Source: Ailurus styani (Eukaryota > Chordata > Mammalia > Carnivora > Ailuridae). Taken from it: a DNA stretch of 64,000 nucleotides. The stretch's first letter is position 1, and every line of letters starts with the position of its first letter. Position numbers and translations under genes: made by a program. The stretch is taken from contig LNAC01000001.1 in the NCBI GenBank assembly GCA_002007465.1, positions 7,559,442 to 7,623,441 on the forward strand, given 5' to 3'. Shown in pieces: positions 22,035 through 33,885 of the stretch. The notes beneath the pieces were generated by a model. That model worked only from the letters and a program-made list of their open reading frames with translations, did no database searches and was not told the origin of the DNA.

Positions 22035-24120
22035 TTTCAGGGGGCCTAGCAGAAAAAGATCTGCTAATCTTTTTATTGCTTTTTAAAAACCTGCCGCTCT
22101 CCCCACGACACAACTTTCTTAAGCGTTTTGCAGAGGCAGTGTGTAGAAGGAGGTGGAGAAAAGGGTGAGGGTGGGGGCTGGCAGCCAGCTCCCCAACCTT
22201 CTAGGGTTCTGGGGACAGCTCACCTGGGGAGCAGGAGGCACTGAAATGCAGCCCCGCACTGCCCTCGTGTGGCCTGCCTGGGCACTGCAGCCAGGAGGCG
22301 GGTTGGTGCCAACCTTTGGGAGGACTGCCCTGGCGATGTCCCTCACCCATCTGGACCCCCACTGTCTTCCCACTCACCCCTTACCTAGGCCAGGGAGCTT
22401 CCGGGAACCAAGAGTAACCCCAGTAACAGGGCGTCCAAGGGTAGGACTCAAGGTCTCAGTCCAGCCAATTAGGAGCATTGTCCTGAAGGCACCTGGATGT
22501 CAGAGGAAGGGGTGGTCCTGGGTGTTTCCAGAGGTGCACCCTGCCTGCTTGTTGGCCTCCAGGCTTTTAGGCATGATCATACCCAAAGTGTCCACAGGGA
22601 AAGGGAGGCTGGGAAAAGGCCAGTCAGGGCAGAGCCGAGGTTCCTTGGGAGCCGGTCTGACTCCCCATCCAGTGCTCCTTCCACTCCATCTGGCACCTCC
22701 AGGACACAGCTCCTGATGGGCTGAGCTAATACCCTTCTAGCCTCTTTGTGCCTGGCAGTGGTCCAGGTACCTCCTCCCAGCCCCTTCCCACCTTGGTCCT
22801 TCCACCTGGGATGCCTCCCCTTCCCAACCCTCATATCCAACCCACACTTCCAAGCACCCGGTCCTGAGCCAGCCTGTGCACGGCCAAGGAGGGCCCTGAG
22901 GGAGCCATCACCTACCCCGGCAGGCTTGGACGTGGGGGTGTAGGTTATGGGGAGGGGCTGGGCTTGCAGCTTCCACCCACAGACATTCAGAACTCCATCC
23001 CTGCCCATCCTTGTCCCGCTTCCACCTTTTTGCTCCTCCCCTGCATCCACTCCTGGCTGGGCTCTCCTCTCTGTTCCTTGGAAAGGCCTGCCAGGCTGCA
23101 GGCCCCACCTCCTTAAGCCTTGTGTCTGTGACCCCTTGGCCCCAGCAGGCAGACTGTGCTACCCCTGGCCTCAAGCCAGTCCTTCCTAGATGGGGAGGGA
23201 AGATCTCGGTGGGTCCAGGGAGCTGCAGGGCTCCCACCCCTGGCTTTCTTTCCCAGGGCCTTCCTGTGTTAACTGAGCACCTGTCCTGCCTCAATTTAGA
23301 CACGTTGGGATCTGGAACCTCCACGTGGCAGCAGGAACTCATCCTGCTCGACCCAGTCCAACGGGGCACACCTGCCCTGCCCTCTGTCCCCTGTGCCTTT
23401 GAGTTCTTTCTGCTCCTTCCTCCCACCCCCTCCCTTCTCCCCCTTCCTCCCCACTTGCTGTCCCTCCAGCAGCAAGGAGTTCGCTGGACGGGGCATGGCT
23501 GGGCTGGACTAGGCACAGCTGGGTTAGACTGGGCACGGCTGGGCTGGGCTGAGCTAGGGTTCTGAAGGGCAGATCGTGACCCAGATAAATCCCTGTGCCC
23601 CACATCACCAGGACCTTCAAAGATATAGTCCAACCACCACAGGAAATGATCCCAATTTACTAGAATCTGCTGAGAGATTCTTTCCTCTGGCTCCTCTGGC
23701 TCATGGGCTTTCATACAATCCCAGCAGCTCTAAGGCTTCTTCCTGGCCAGCTGGGGGCTGCTGTTTCTGGAACACTTGAGCTTCTGGGCTGGGTATGAGA
23801 GGAGAGAACTCACCCCTGCCTCCTCTGAGAAGTGAGCAGAAAACAGTCGGCTGATGTGGCCAGATGCCACCTGGGGCAGGTGGCCTAGCAAGTGCCCGGA
23901 AGGAGACCTGTTGGTGGGGAGCACCTGTCAGTCATTTCACTGCGATCCTACCTGCCCCCGGCCTGGCCCTCCGTACCCGCTTCCCCTCTCCTTCCTCCCT
24001 TCCAGATTCTAGCTGCACCCATATTATATCTGCAGTGAACTTGGTGAACTACCCTTACATTTATCTCCCCGCTCACCAAATCTTTCTCCTTGTCTAAACC
24101 ACCAATTCTGCGAGCTCAAC
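22035..24120. other. Intergenic, no gene recognised
   Basis: The stretch is GC-rich and then mixed. The 268-codon minus-strand frame at 22908-23714 includes the tandem GGGCTGGG array (its QPSRAQSNPAVPSPAQPC part) and is composition-driven. No exon is recognised. Confidence 0.55.
23485..23565 (+). repeat. Short GGCACGGCTGGGCTGGGCT-type minisatellite
   Basis: About four imperfect copies of a roughly 20-bp unit (GGGCAYGGCTGGGCTRGACT) occur in tandem. Confidence 0.75.
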
Positions 24121-24129
24121 TCTTGGTTT

Positions 24130-25130
24130 TAGGTTTTAAATGACTTTTTTTCTTGGATCACTTTCAGTTGCGGGACTTCAATGTGGTTCACTTTCAAATC
24201 TCGTTTTTTTCCCACAGAATCTTGTTCCTTCCATATGGTTTTAATTTCTTCTTTACATAATCATTTTAAACGTGCTTTAAGTCTGATTTATGTTCTCAAC
24301 TGAGCTATTCTGTTATTTAAATGTGATTTATAAATGATTTAAATTTATATATGATTTAAACATGATTTGTAGTTTCACACATTATCAAATATAAGTCATA
24401 CATTTAAGTATGATTTATAATTTCACCTGAACTGTTCTGTTATTGCAAGTGCCTGGGGAGTCTGATCGTGTCTCTCCGCTGACTTTGCCTCACCGAGAAT
24501 TGTTTCCTTGTGCAGTCTGCGATTTAAAGAAAGGATTGTGAATCTTTCTTCGGCTGGCCTTACCAGTTTTCGCTCCGGGAGCCTCTTGTGCCCTGCGGTG
24601 GAAAACGTCTCCAGGAAAGCTTTTGTCTCTGCTTTGGCCTGGATCCAAGGGGTCCCATTTCTGAAACCAAATTTTGCAATGACTTTTTTTTGGTTTGGGA
24701 TATGTTGAAACTTTCCATCTGACTGGGGTAGGTTTGGAGGTTCGGTTTCAAATGGGAGCCTTTTCACCTTCACCTTTCTGAGCAGAGTCGAGCTTTGTTC
24801 CTGAGATTTATCTCTGGTTTTCCTAGTCTCTCCTAGAAGGAAGAGCCAGGCTTCTAGGGTCCTGGCTTTGTTTAGAGTTCTCAGCTCACCTTCATCTCTT
24901 GTACATCAGAGCTGTTTCTCCTCTCCTACTAGCAATAAAACCCAGCCCCAGGGAGGTTCCTTCTACTTGCAAAATGAAATGCAATTGCTTAATAAAGCCG
25001 ATTAGATCTCCATAAATAAATAAATAACCCCCAGCCCTAAGGACGCATACTTGCATCTCACCCTACCTGGGCTTAGGTGGTATAGGCACATGAATGATCC
25101 CTCTGCCTTGTAGTTCCTCAAGAAGTGCTC
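24130..25130. other. AT-rich intergenic region with ATTTAAA-type iteration
   Basis: Between about 24290 and 24425 the motifs GATTTAAA, GATTTATAA and GATTTGTAG recur, which looks like a decayed AT-rich repeat. An AATA tetranucleotide run lies near 25012-25026. No exon is recognised. The DNA could be an old transposon, but I cannot name one. Confidence 0.5.
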
Positions 25131-25138
25131 CCTTTCCT

Positions 25139-25329
25139 GGGGCGCCTGGGTGGCTCAGTAGTTTAAGACACTGCCTTCGGCTAGGGTCGTGATCTCAGGG
25201 TCCTGGGATCAAGCCCCTCATCGGGCTCTCTGCTCAGGGGGGAGCCTGCTTCTGCCTCTCTGTCTACGTGTGATCTCTCTCTCTCTCTGTCAAATAAATG
25301 GATACAATCTTTAAAAAAAAAAAAAAAAA
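25139..25329 (+). mobile_element. CAN-SINE (SINEC), sense
   Basis: The head GGCGCCTGGGTGGCTCAGTA, the CT-rich body, AAATAAATGGATACAATC and an A-rich tail are all present. An 18-bp target duplication with a few mismatches lies at 25121-25138 and 25330-25347. Confidence 0.95.
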
Positions 25330-25434
25330 GGAAGTGTTCTCTTTCCTTGTTTCAAGCTTGTCTCTGATTTCCAAAGAATTTGACATAGATTTGGGGGCAG
25401 AGATGATCAGCAGGGCAGAGATGGGAATTTTGGA

Positions 25435-26440
25435 ATTGACTTTCTGTTACTAATTCCTAGATTAATTCCATGGTGATCAGAGGAGTGACTTACCTGGGAA
25501 TGATGTAAATCCCTTAAAAGGCATTGGCGTTTGCTTTATGACTCAACATATGGTTCATTTTTAGTAAATGTGCACTTAAAAAGGTGTCTTCTTTCGTTGT
25601 CGGATACAGTGTTAATTAGGTCAAGCTCATTGTGCTGTTCAGACTTCTGTCCTTTCTGCTTTCTATGTCTATTGAGAGGACTGTGCTAATGCCTGCTAAT
25701 ATTATTGTGGGTTTGTCTCTTCCTCCTTTTTGTTTGGTGCTTATCTGGCATAGTTTTCAGTGTTATTATCTTTTGCTCTTATTTGAGTCTCTCATAACCA
25801 ACTTATAGTCAGGTTCTTAAAAATCTGATAGGACAATTTTAGTCTTGCTTGGAGTATTTAGTCCATTTGCATTTAACATAATTATCAATATATAGGGATT
25901 TTTTTTAAACTACAATTTTAGGGCGCCTGGGTGGCTCAGTGGGTTAAAGCCGCTGCCTTCGGCTCGGGTCATGATCCCGGGGTCCTGGGATCGAGGCCCA
26001 CGTCGGGCTCTCTGCTCGGCGGGGAGCCTGCTTCCTCCTCTCTCCTCTCTCTCTGCCTGCCTCTCTGCCTGCTTGTGATCTCTCTCTCTCTGTCAAATGA
26101 ATAAATAAAAAAAATAAAAAATAAAAAAAAAAAAACTACAATTTTACTATTTATTTTCTATTTGTTGTACCTATTTTGTGTTGCTTTTCCACACCTTTGT
26201 TTTCATGTTTTCTTTAAGGGTTAATAGTTTTATCAACATGTTTTCCCTGTATAAATGTGGCACTAAGTTATACTTTTATTTGTATTTTCGTAATTGTCCT
26301 GGATATTACAATATATATCTCGTACTTATTACCATCTAATATAATTTAAGACTTTTATTTCTTCTACACAATGTGAAGATCTTAGTACACTGTATTTTCC
26401 CCACCTTTTTCTGTTATTGTGAAGCATTTTAATTCTACCT
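25435..26440 (-). mobile_element. LINE-1 fragment, antisense (ORF2 endonuclease region), split by a SINE
   Basis: On the + strand the order of landmarks matches the reverse complement of L1 ORF2's 5' part: ATTCCATGGTGATCAGAGGA, then AAATGTGCACTTAAAAAGG, then TTAATTAGGTCAAGC, then TATTATTGTGGGTTTGTC, then GGAGTATTTAGTCCATTTGC. It is an old, 5'- and 3'-truncated copy with many disabling changes and no usable frame. A CAN-SINE at 25921-26132 interrupts it. The ends are approximate. Confidence 0.75.
25921..26132 (+). mobile_element. CAN-SINE (SINEC), sense, nested in L1 fragment
   Basis: This is a full-length copy with a CpG-rich body (CGCTGCCTTCGGCTCGGGTC), suggesting a relatively young age. 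A perfect 14-bp target duplication, AAACTACAATTTTA, lies at 25907-25920 and 26133-26146. The tail has several AAAAATA interruptions. Confidence 0.96.
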
Positions 26441-26444
26441 GTGT

Positions 26445-28535
26445 TTTAAGTCCGAATGCTGTGTGCACAGTGGGGGGCCCTGAAAGTCTCAGGGCAGAGG
26501 CAGAGGGTCCAAGAAAGGTGAGGAAAGGGAACATCAATGCGCTTGGTCTGTTTCAGGGAGGAGAAGACGCGTAAACTATCCGGTTGGTCAGGAAGGCGGA
26601 CAAAGCAGAATCCACGTGCCTCAACCCAGCAGGATGACCTGGAGACAATGAACTGATGGGATCCTTCTAATTCCATAAAACACTTTACCTGTGTTGCTGG
26701 CTAGGAGGACCACTACATTCCGGGGGAGGGGGGAATGTCACAAAGTAAACGGAGTTGGAAGGTAGCAAGTTCCTGGCTTGTAACTTCAAGTGCAGTGGTG
26801 TAATGCTAAAAAAAGATTCCGAAAGCTCTTGCAAAAGCGTTTTCCATCATGAGCAGTACCTTCCCCTCCAGCTACGGCAAAGCCAGGTGGCCTGGAGCAG
26901 AGCCTGAGTGGGGAACAGGGGCTCACGGACCGAGCGCCTCAACTTCTCCAAGTGCATCAGCCAAAGGGCTGAAAACAAAAGGTGGCAGCAGTGTCTGAAC
27001 AGTGACAAGGTGTGCGGCACTGGGGAGAAGCACAGTTGAGAACTTGCCAAAACCCAGCAAGAAGGCTCGGGCCGTGGCTGTCCTTCACCCTCTGCGGTGA
27101 CCTTGCCCTTCAAGGTGCTGAACCGGCCTGGCACTAGCAGCTGCCCTGGAGCCCCGCTGGCCCCCAAATTAGGAAATTATAAGCAACTCTGGGTTTACAA
27201 GAATCAAAGCATATTCCTTCCCCCCTACCCCCCTTAGAGTATGTCAAGATCCAGAAACAGCCATACAAGGAGAGAACGAACTAAACAAAACCTCTGGGGA
27301 GTTGCCGTTGGTGTGACTAGAGGTGGGGCTGACCTTATCAGGGTGACCCACTGGTCCTGGTTTACCTAGGACTTTCCTCGTTTCAGCTCTGACAGTCTTG
27401 CTTTCTGGAAACCCCCCCGACCCCTTGGTCCTGGTCCCCACAGTTGGCCTGGTGGGCTGGAATTGCAGGGTGAGTCAGAAGGTAGGGACCCAATTTCTGA
27501 CCCCCTGCTGAGTCCTGCTCACCTGAGCTGTGGGGCAGGTGGTAGTGGGTGAGGCCTCCGTGCAGACCCCACAGCCGGGGTCCCCTGCAGTGTCTGTGGG
27601 GCCAGCCTGGTCCCTGAGAAGCCCAGAGAGAGAGGTGCCCTTCTTGTCGCCCGCCGTTTCCCATCTGACACCCAGAGGGAGATCTGAGTGGCCCCAGCTA
27701 TATTCGGAGGGACAAGAACGTTATAGGAAGATCCATAAACACAGAGCAGCAGGGAGAAGGGCTGGGGGTCTGCAGCCAAGACCCCTCCCTGCGTGCAGCT
27801 GATGGGGGGACCCTGGCACCCCCACCGCGCCCAGTGCCAGCCGCCCACCCTCCACCACGTGGCTCCAGTGTGCCTGCGTGGCGGGTGGACTTGGGGGTGG
27901 GGTGGGGAAGACCCCTTCCTCTTGACTGCCCCCCCTCCCCTGCTTCCTAGACTGGGAATTAGAGAACATTTGTTAAAAATATTAAAATAGCACACAAACG
28001 ATTTGACCATCCATATTCCGCAGAGAAGAGGAAGGACGCTGTCCCCTAAGCTGGCCACCGTCAGCGGGGAACAGGCCTCCTCCCCTCGGAGTGGGTCTCC
28101 CGGGCTCCGTGCCTCCTTCCCTGCCCGGCCGGGGTTTGCAGTGAGGCCAGCACACGGCGACTCAGCACCAAGAGGAAAGTCATTTCCACTCCACCCCCCT
28201 CCAGAGAGGTTGACTCGCCTTGCCACTGCGCCTTGTGGAACTTGGCATTTTTCAGGGTCTCCGTGAGGTTGGCTCAGGAATCAGGGCACGAGCCAAGCTC
28301 GCCCCTTCCCCTTATATCCCTTTGGATTAGTCCCGCTGCTGAGAAGGAAGGCTCAGAGTCGCTCCTCATCGCAAATCACATTCCTAATCAATACTTAATA
28401 CACTGCAGGACATTTTAAAAAGTACACAGAGTCGGGCAGAGTTGGTTTTCCAGGCTTTCCTGGGCTCCCTGCTGAGAGCTCTCAGCCAGGAATGGATGGG
28501 AGAGGAGGGAGGAGAAAAGGTGTCGAGCCCTCTGT
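26445..28535. other. Intergenic, no gene recognised
   Basis: This is mixed sequence. Open frames on both strands around 27519-28266 (up to 235 codons) show no domain or splice logic. No CAN-SINE is present. Confidence 0.55.
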
Positions 28536-28537
28536 GC

Positions 28538-28540
<3 letters not shown>

Positions 28541-28594
<54 letters not shown>
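28541..28594 (+). repeat. (TG)27 microsatellite
   Basis: This is a pure TG dinucleotide array of 54 bp, just upstream of a CpG island. It is likely polymorphic. The alternating Val-Cys and Thr-His open frames here come from it. Confidence 0.98.
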
Positions 28595-28597
<3 letters not shown>

Positions 28598-28659
28598 ATC
28601 TTGTACCCTGAGGCCTCAGGGCTGGGTCCTGCAAGGTGCAGGAAGGGTGTTCCTTTCCC

Positions 28660-29130
28660 GCAGGGTCCCCCGGAGCAGCAGAGAGCATCTGGGTCCCCGT
28701 CCCCGGGTCGTGGGGCCCCGCGTCCCCTTGGGGGTGGGTCAGCAGAAGAGCGGCCGGTGGCGGCAGGGGGCCCCGGGCGAAGAGGCCCGTGGGGGGTTGG
28801 TGAGCCGCGTTCAGGCCCTGAGCGCCCACCAGGGCCCGACCGTCCTAGGGGCGGGAGCGCGGCCCGAGCAAGGTGGGTGTCCGTCCTCAAGGAGCTCGGG
28901 GCACCTCCCGGAGAGGCTGGACATCGGAACCTGTCGAGGTCCTTTCGGGGCCGGGCCGGGCCGCGGAAGGCGGGAGACAGCGTAGTGCGGGGCGCCACCC
29001 GGACAGGCGCCCACGGCCGGGAAGGGGCACGGGGGTGGGGTGGCCGCGCCGAGGGCAGGAGAGGAGGGGGCGTCACGTCAGCTCGCTCGTCCGGTCCGAC
29101 TGCCCGTCCGCAGCCCGTTGGCCTTTACCA
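28660..29130. promoter_or_regulatory. CpG island without a recognised gene
   Basis: The segment has dense CG steps, a GC box (GGGGCGGG, 28848-28855) and a CRE-like CGTCACGTCA at 29071-29080. No TATA box is seen, as in many CpG promoters. A 411-codon + strand frame (28442-29677) runs through the TG array and the island without recognisable homology and is best explained by GC content. The island could be the promoter of an unannotated non-coding transcript or a distal enhancer. Confidence 0.55.
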
Positions 29131-29134
29131 CCGG

Positions 29135-30240
29135 GAGGTGCGGCCCGACCTTGCGGACCTTCGCCAGCTCTGGAAACCTGCTGCCCACCTCCTCCCTGCC
29201 TTAGCGCCGGACGCCTGCGTCCTTCCCGAGGCCCCCCCCGCACCCCCTACCCCCCAGCCAGGACCCGTCCTCAGCTCGGCTCTCTCGCCCACACTCCACC
29301 GGCCGGGGTTCTGCGGGTGCGTCCTTCACCTAAACGCACCCTCTGACCACCCTCGCCGCCTCCCCGTGGCTGCCAGCCAAATGCACGCCTCCATCCTCCT
29401 CCTGGCGAGTGGCGGGGCAATGGTCCCGGTGCCCTCGGCCCTCACCCTGGGCTCCTCACGGGCAGCAGCCAGAAGAGGCTTTCTGAGTGTGAGCTGGAGG
29501 CCGCCACTCTGCTCACACCCTGTCCACACTCCCCACTACTCAGATGGACGCCGAGTCCCTCTCGCGGCTCCCAAGGCCCTACATGGCCTGCTCTCATCCT
29601 CTGTGACCTGGTTCCTGCCATGTTCCCTTGCTCCCTCGTCCCAGTCCCATGGGACCCTCTCCGTTCCTCAAACCTGAGGCCTGCCCCCACCTTGGGACCT
29701 CTGCTCTGGGAGGCTCCTGTCTGGGACACTCCCATCACCTGGCAGGGAGCCACTCTGACCCTCGTGCTCTTCTTCTTTTTCTCATTGCGCTTTTCATCTT
29801 CTGTACAATTATCATTTACTTATGAAATTGGCTTATTGTTTTCCTGTCTCCCCCTAAATAGCTCCAGGGACATAGGGAGTTCTGACGTTTTGCTCCATGA
29901 TACCTCCTATTGCAAGTCCCCAGATCAGTGCCTGGCAGGTAGTTTGGGCTCCATAGATGCTGCTGAATGTTGGGTGAACTTGAGCTCTGGTTAGCCACGG
30001 AAGGAACTTGAATTTCTTTCTGGCCACTGCAGTCGGCAACAGGAGGGTTTAAGCAGACGTGATGCGAGCCGATTTATGCTTTAGGAAGAACCCCCCGCCC
30101 CCTGCCTGCCATATGGAAGTTGGACTCGGGTGGAGGCAGGACACCCGGGAGCGGGCAGGGACCCTGGTCTCTTTCATTCCTGGGTTGGTCCTGGAATAGC
30201 GCCATCCCACCCGACTTTCTGCCAGGATGGAGATGTTCTG
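29135..30240. other. Intergenic, C-rich then mixed, no gene recognised
   Basis: A C-rich stretch lies at 29226-29265. Around 29560-29990 the sequence looks like an ancient L2/MIR-type remnant (CAGTGCCTGGCAGGTAGTTT with GGCTCCATAGATGCTGCTG). Confidence 0.45.
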
Positions 30241-30249
30241 CACCCATGC

Positions 30250-30410
30250 TGGCCAGGAGGGTGGCCACGGGCCGGCCACTTGTGGCCACTGAGCACTGCA
30301 GCCTGGCTCTCGTGGGATCGAGGAGCTGGATTTTACATTTCACTTTATTTCAATTCATTGAGATTTAAGTTACGACACGTGGCTAGAGGCTCCGTATGAA
30401 CACTGCAATT
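30250..30410. mobile_element. Ancient DNA transposon remnant, hAT-like
   Basis: GGCCACTTGTGGCCACTGAG and GACACGTGGCTAGAGGCTCC sit about 100 bp apart around an AT-rich centre. This resembles the common mammalian element with TAGCCACATGTGGC ends. The family name is uncertain. Confidence 0.4.
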
Positions 30411-30414
30411 CTAG

Positions 30415-31825
30415 AATCGTGGATGAGGGTAGAAGCAGGGCAGCTGTTGGAGGAGGCCACGTTTGGGATGCATTTGGGAGAGGGACCCCAGAGACTTGGA
30501 TTCGAGCAGAGGGAGAGAGGCTTTGGCCTGAGTGTCGGACAGGGAGGGGCGTGGACGGGAATGGCACTTCTGGTCTCTTGTGCGGGTCTGGAGCTCGGGG
30601 AGGGGGCTGGTCTGCACAGAGAAATGGGAGTCGCCTGCAGGAGACACACTTGAATCTGGAGTTCAGCACAGCTGGAGCTGAGAGAGGCGGGTCCTCGCGG
30701 ACACCTGCCCCGCGGTCTAGATCCCACTCGCTGCTCTTAGGGGAAGGGGGGCTGGGCTCCCAAGATAAGTCTGGCGGTACAGGGCTAAAGCTTTTCCTGC
30801 CACCTGGATTGTGGCCTGTCCCATGCATCCTTGCTACAGTTGGTCGCCCCTGAGCTGAGCCTGGGGGCCTGGCTGAGGGACAGCCAAGCCAGATTTTCTC
30901 CTACAAATACTCCAGGAAAACAGCTGATGAGAAGCCAGTCTGACCGGAGGCTGGGATTTTTGGTGATTAAGTTGGGGTCACGGAAAGATGCAAATGGGCT
31001 GGATTTCTATGCCTCCGTCGCTGTCCCGTGGGATCCGAGAGCATGTCTGTGGCAGCCGATGAAAGCTTTGAAGATATCGAGGCGGACCGACACAACGAGA
31101 TGAGCAGAGGGAAAACATGCCTCATTAAAACGCACTGTTTTCTTCGTGCTGTTTTCTCAACCCACTTCAACGCCCAGGGTTTGAAGTTAAATGCCGAGGG
31201 TTTCCGATAAGCCCTGAGTCAAATGTTTTGGGCACTTTGGTCTCGAGTGTTGAGTTCCAAGTGGCCTCTGGACGCTGCCCCATGGCTTGTATCACAAGGT
31301 CCCTCGTTAAGGACCTCCCGGCAGCCAGCTGGACAAGGGCTCTAACTCTGAACATAGAGCAGCACTCTTAGCCGCCGCGTACGTGCGAAGGGACCCTGGT
31401 GTGCGCGGCTGCGGGGATCTGGAGCCCAGCCCTCCCCCCAGCCCTCCACAGCCTCTCCCAGCCGCCAGCGGGGAAAATACCTACTGCTCACACATGTGCA
31501 GTTCGAGCTGCGATTTCATTGACAAGCAGGATACAAACTCACCGTTCTCGGTCACACAAGTGGGCAGGATGGGTGGTTCAGGGACACGCGGTACTCCGTG
31601 ACTGACTTGCTGAACTGTCGCTCCCAGGTGAGGGGTGGGGACCTGAAAGGGACACCCGAGTCCCCAACTCCAGGATGCGGACTCCATTTTCCGGGCCCTC
31701 GACAGGCCCAGCAGAGGGCAGACTGGCCCTGGGAATGTGCTGGAGGCCGCTCCAACTGGGAGGCCCCCGCTTCCCAAGCAAGAGCCGGGGAAGCCTGAAT
31801 CTGTGACTCCCTCCCAGGGCTCTGT
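30415..31825. other. Intergenic, no feature recognised
   Basis: Unique-looking mixed sequence. No exon, SINE or microsatellite is recognised. Confidence 0.5.
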
Positions 31826-31830
31826 CCCCG

Positions 31831-31994
31831 CAGGGCCCTGCCAGGACCCAGGTCACACCTCATCAAAGATAAGACCTCTGGGAGTTTCCAGCCAGGTCCC
31901 CCTCCCTTCCTACAGGGCCCTGCCAGGACCCAGGTCACACCCCATCAGAGAGAAGACCTCTGGGAGTTTCCAGCCAGGTCCCCCTCCCTTCCTA
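31831..31994 (+). repeat. Tandem duplication of an 82-bp unit
   Basis: The copies at 31831-31912 and 31913-31994 both run from CAGGGCCCTGCCAGGACCC to CCCCTCCCTTCCTA. They differ at only a few positions (CCTCATCAAAGATAAG versus CCCCATCAGAGAGAAG). A degenerate start of a third copy (GAGGCCCCTGCCC) follows. Confidence 0.95.
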
Positions 31995-32184
31995 GAGGCC
32001 CCTGCCCTGCTCCAGCAGAAGGAATGTCCTGGCTTACCTGCCTCCTGGGGGCTTGGGGTCAGGTCCTGAGAGAGGGCTGGTTCCCTCCCTCCTGCCTGAT
32101 GCTTTTTTAGGGCCAGCACGCTTGTAGCCAGCCCGGTGCAGAGGGGAGGAGCCTGCGCGCTAGACAGGCCCCAACTCTCCCAGG

Positions 32185-32290
32185 CAGGGCGAAGTGACCT
32201 TGTTTTCTCATCTGTAAAATGGGACTCGATGCGCTAATATTGAACTGTTGAGCAGAGCGCCTGTGATATCATCTGAGTTAGAGAGACACG
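32185..32290 (+). repeat. MIR-like fragment
   Basis: GAAGTGACCTTGTTTTCTCA followed by TCTGTAAAATGGGACTCGAT matches the most conserved MIR core stretch. Confidence 0.7.
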
Positions 32291-32299
32291 TGATAGACG

Positions 32300-33770
32300 A
32301 GATGGGACAGGTAGAGATGATTTTCTTATGCCGTGGGATGATTCGGTTGTCCATTTGAAACCTTCAGTGACCTCAGTGTCCTGAGGCCGGGTGTCCACAG
32401 CCAAGTAGGGACCGCCACTCACCTGTCAGAAAGCTGCTTGCCACTGAGCTTTGCGAGCCCGCTGAGCCGCAGCCCTCGCCCTCCTGGGTCTCTCGGTTTC
32501 TGCATCCCACGCCTCCTCCTGCTCTATTTTCTTTGAAAGAGACGTGAAACTGCAAAGTGCTGTGGAAGTAAAAGGGATTGAATTTTCCTGCTCTTTCTTT
32601 GACATCTTTAGAGGCTGAGTTTCAGGGCTAGGCCGGAATGTAAGGAAACCCTGAAATCTTGTATGGGTCTGGATCATTCCAGAAGCCCCCAGAGATATGC
32701 AAGACTGCAGAGAGGCTACGAGGAGCTGCAAACCCTCCTCACAGCCCTCCCTGGTGGCCTGGGCACAGGTGGTGGATGCTGAGCCCGGGCTCGCATGGGT
32801 CCGGGGGAGACCAGGGTTGGGGTGGGAGGGGGGCACGGGGCGGAGGACACAGCACCGCCCAGGGCACGCTCATGTCCCCTGTTTGGGGCCCAGCACAGGA
32901 GACTGGACCCTGCACGAGGCCCCCGTATCTGGCTGAACCCCAGATCCGAGTTTGCTCCCCAGGTACCCCAGGCCCTGCCCCACCCCAGCCCATCCCACAG
33001 GCCAGTCCTTCCGACAAAGTCTGCTGCGGGTGCCGCTGTCTCTTCTCTGCTTCAACAGCCCAGGCTGGCCTGTGTGGCCTCTCCCTGTGGTTCAGTAGAA
33101 TGTGTGCATTGTGCGAATTCCCATAACAAAACCTTTTTGGGTCCATCATCTTCATTTTGTCAGGTTTCCTCTGACTCATGTAATCAGCTGAAATGTTAAT
33201 TCTGAAAAGATGGCCAGGCACACAGAGCTGGAGGTGACTCAGTCTGGCTCCTTCATAAACAAGGAGGAAAAGGGACCAAGGAGTGACTTGCCCTAGGTCT
33301 CTAACCCCTGGCAGCGTGGGAGGGTGGGGGCTTGAATCCAGGTGTCCTGAGTCCCTTCCTTGGTCCCCAGGGCTTTCGTCTATGCTGCTGCTGACTCAGC
33401 TTGCCTTTCCAGCACTGACTTCCCAGCGAGTAGCAAAGCACTAGAATGATCCATGGACTCAGGGGGCCCCAGCAGGAGCTTGGGCCTTCTTGGAAAGGAG
33501 GTCTGGAGTTGTGGAGCCACTGTTTGCTGTGGGTGTGGGACAAGGGGAGGGGTCACGGATCTCTTCCTTTCCTGCTTCAGTCATTCATTGAGTGGGGACC
33601 CCAGGGCCCCTGACCCCCCGGGGGAATGGGTGACATCGGGGCTTTGCTGTCACAGAGGCTGCCCTCAGACCAGGAGCGGGGAGGGGCACTGGTGGCCGGT
33701 GCCCTTGGGGAGAGTGGCCACATTGGCCCATGCAGGACGGGGGACCAGGACAGCAGCCGTCCTGGATGTG
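32300..33770. other. Intergenic, with weak MIR-like traces
   Basis: No gene is recognised. Around 33220-33345 the reverse MIR pattern (AAGGAGTGACTTGCCCTAGG, then GGCTTGAATCCAGGTGTCC) suggests an antisense MIR. Confidence 0.5.
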
Positions 33771-33774
33771 CCTG

Positions 33775-33885
33775 GGGTCCTTGTGCAGATCGGAGCCTCA
33801 GTTTCCCCCTCTGCACCCAGAAGCGGGGCCGACTCTACAGGCTGTTTCGCAGTGTTGTGAGGATAACGGGGAATCTCTGGGAGCC
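33775..33885 (+). repeat. MIR-like fragment
   Basis: GAGCCTCAGTTTCCCCCTCTG followed downstream by TGTTGTGAGGATAACGGGG fits the second half of the MIR consensus. Confidence 0.6.

Noticed and set aside
28442..29677. 411-codon + strand open frame
   Set aside because: It begins before the TG array (which gives Val-Cys repeats), runs through a CpG island and has Pro/Gly/Arg/Ala-rich composition with no domain. Long stop-free frames are expected in GC-rich DNA.
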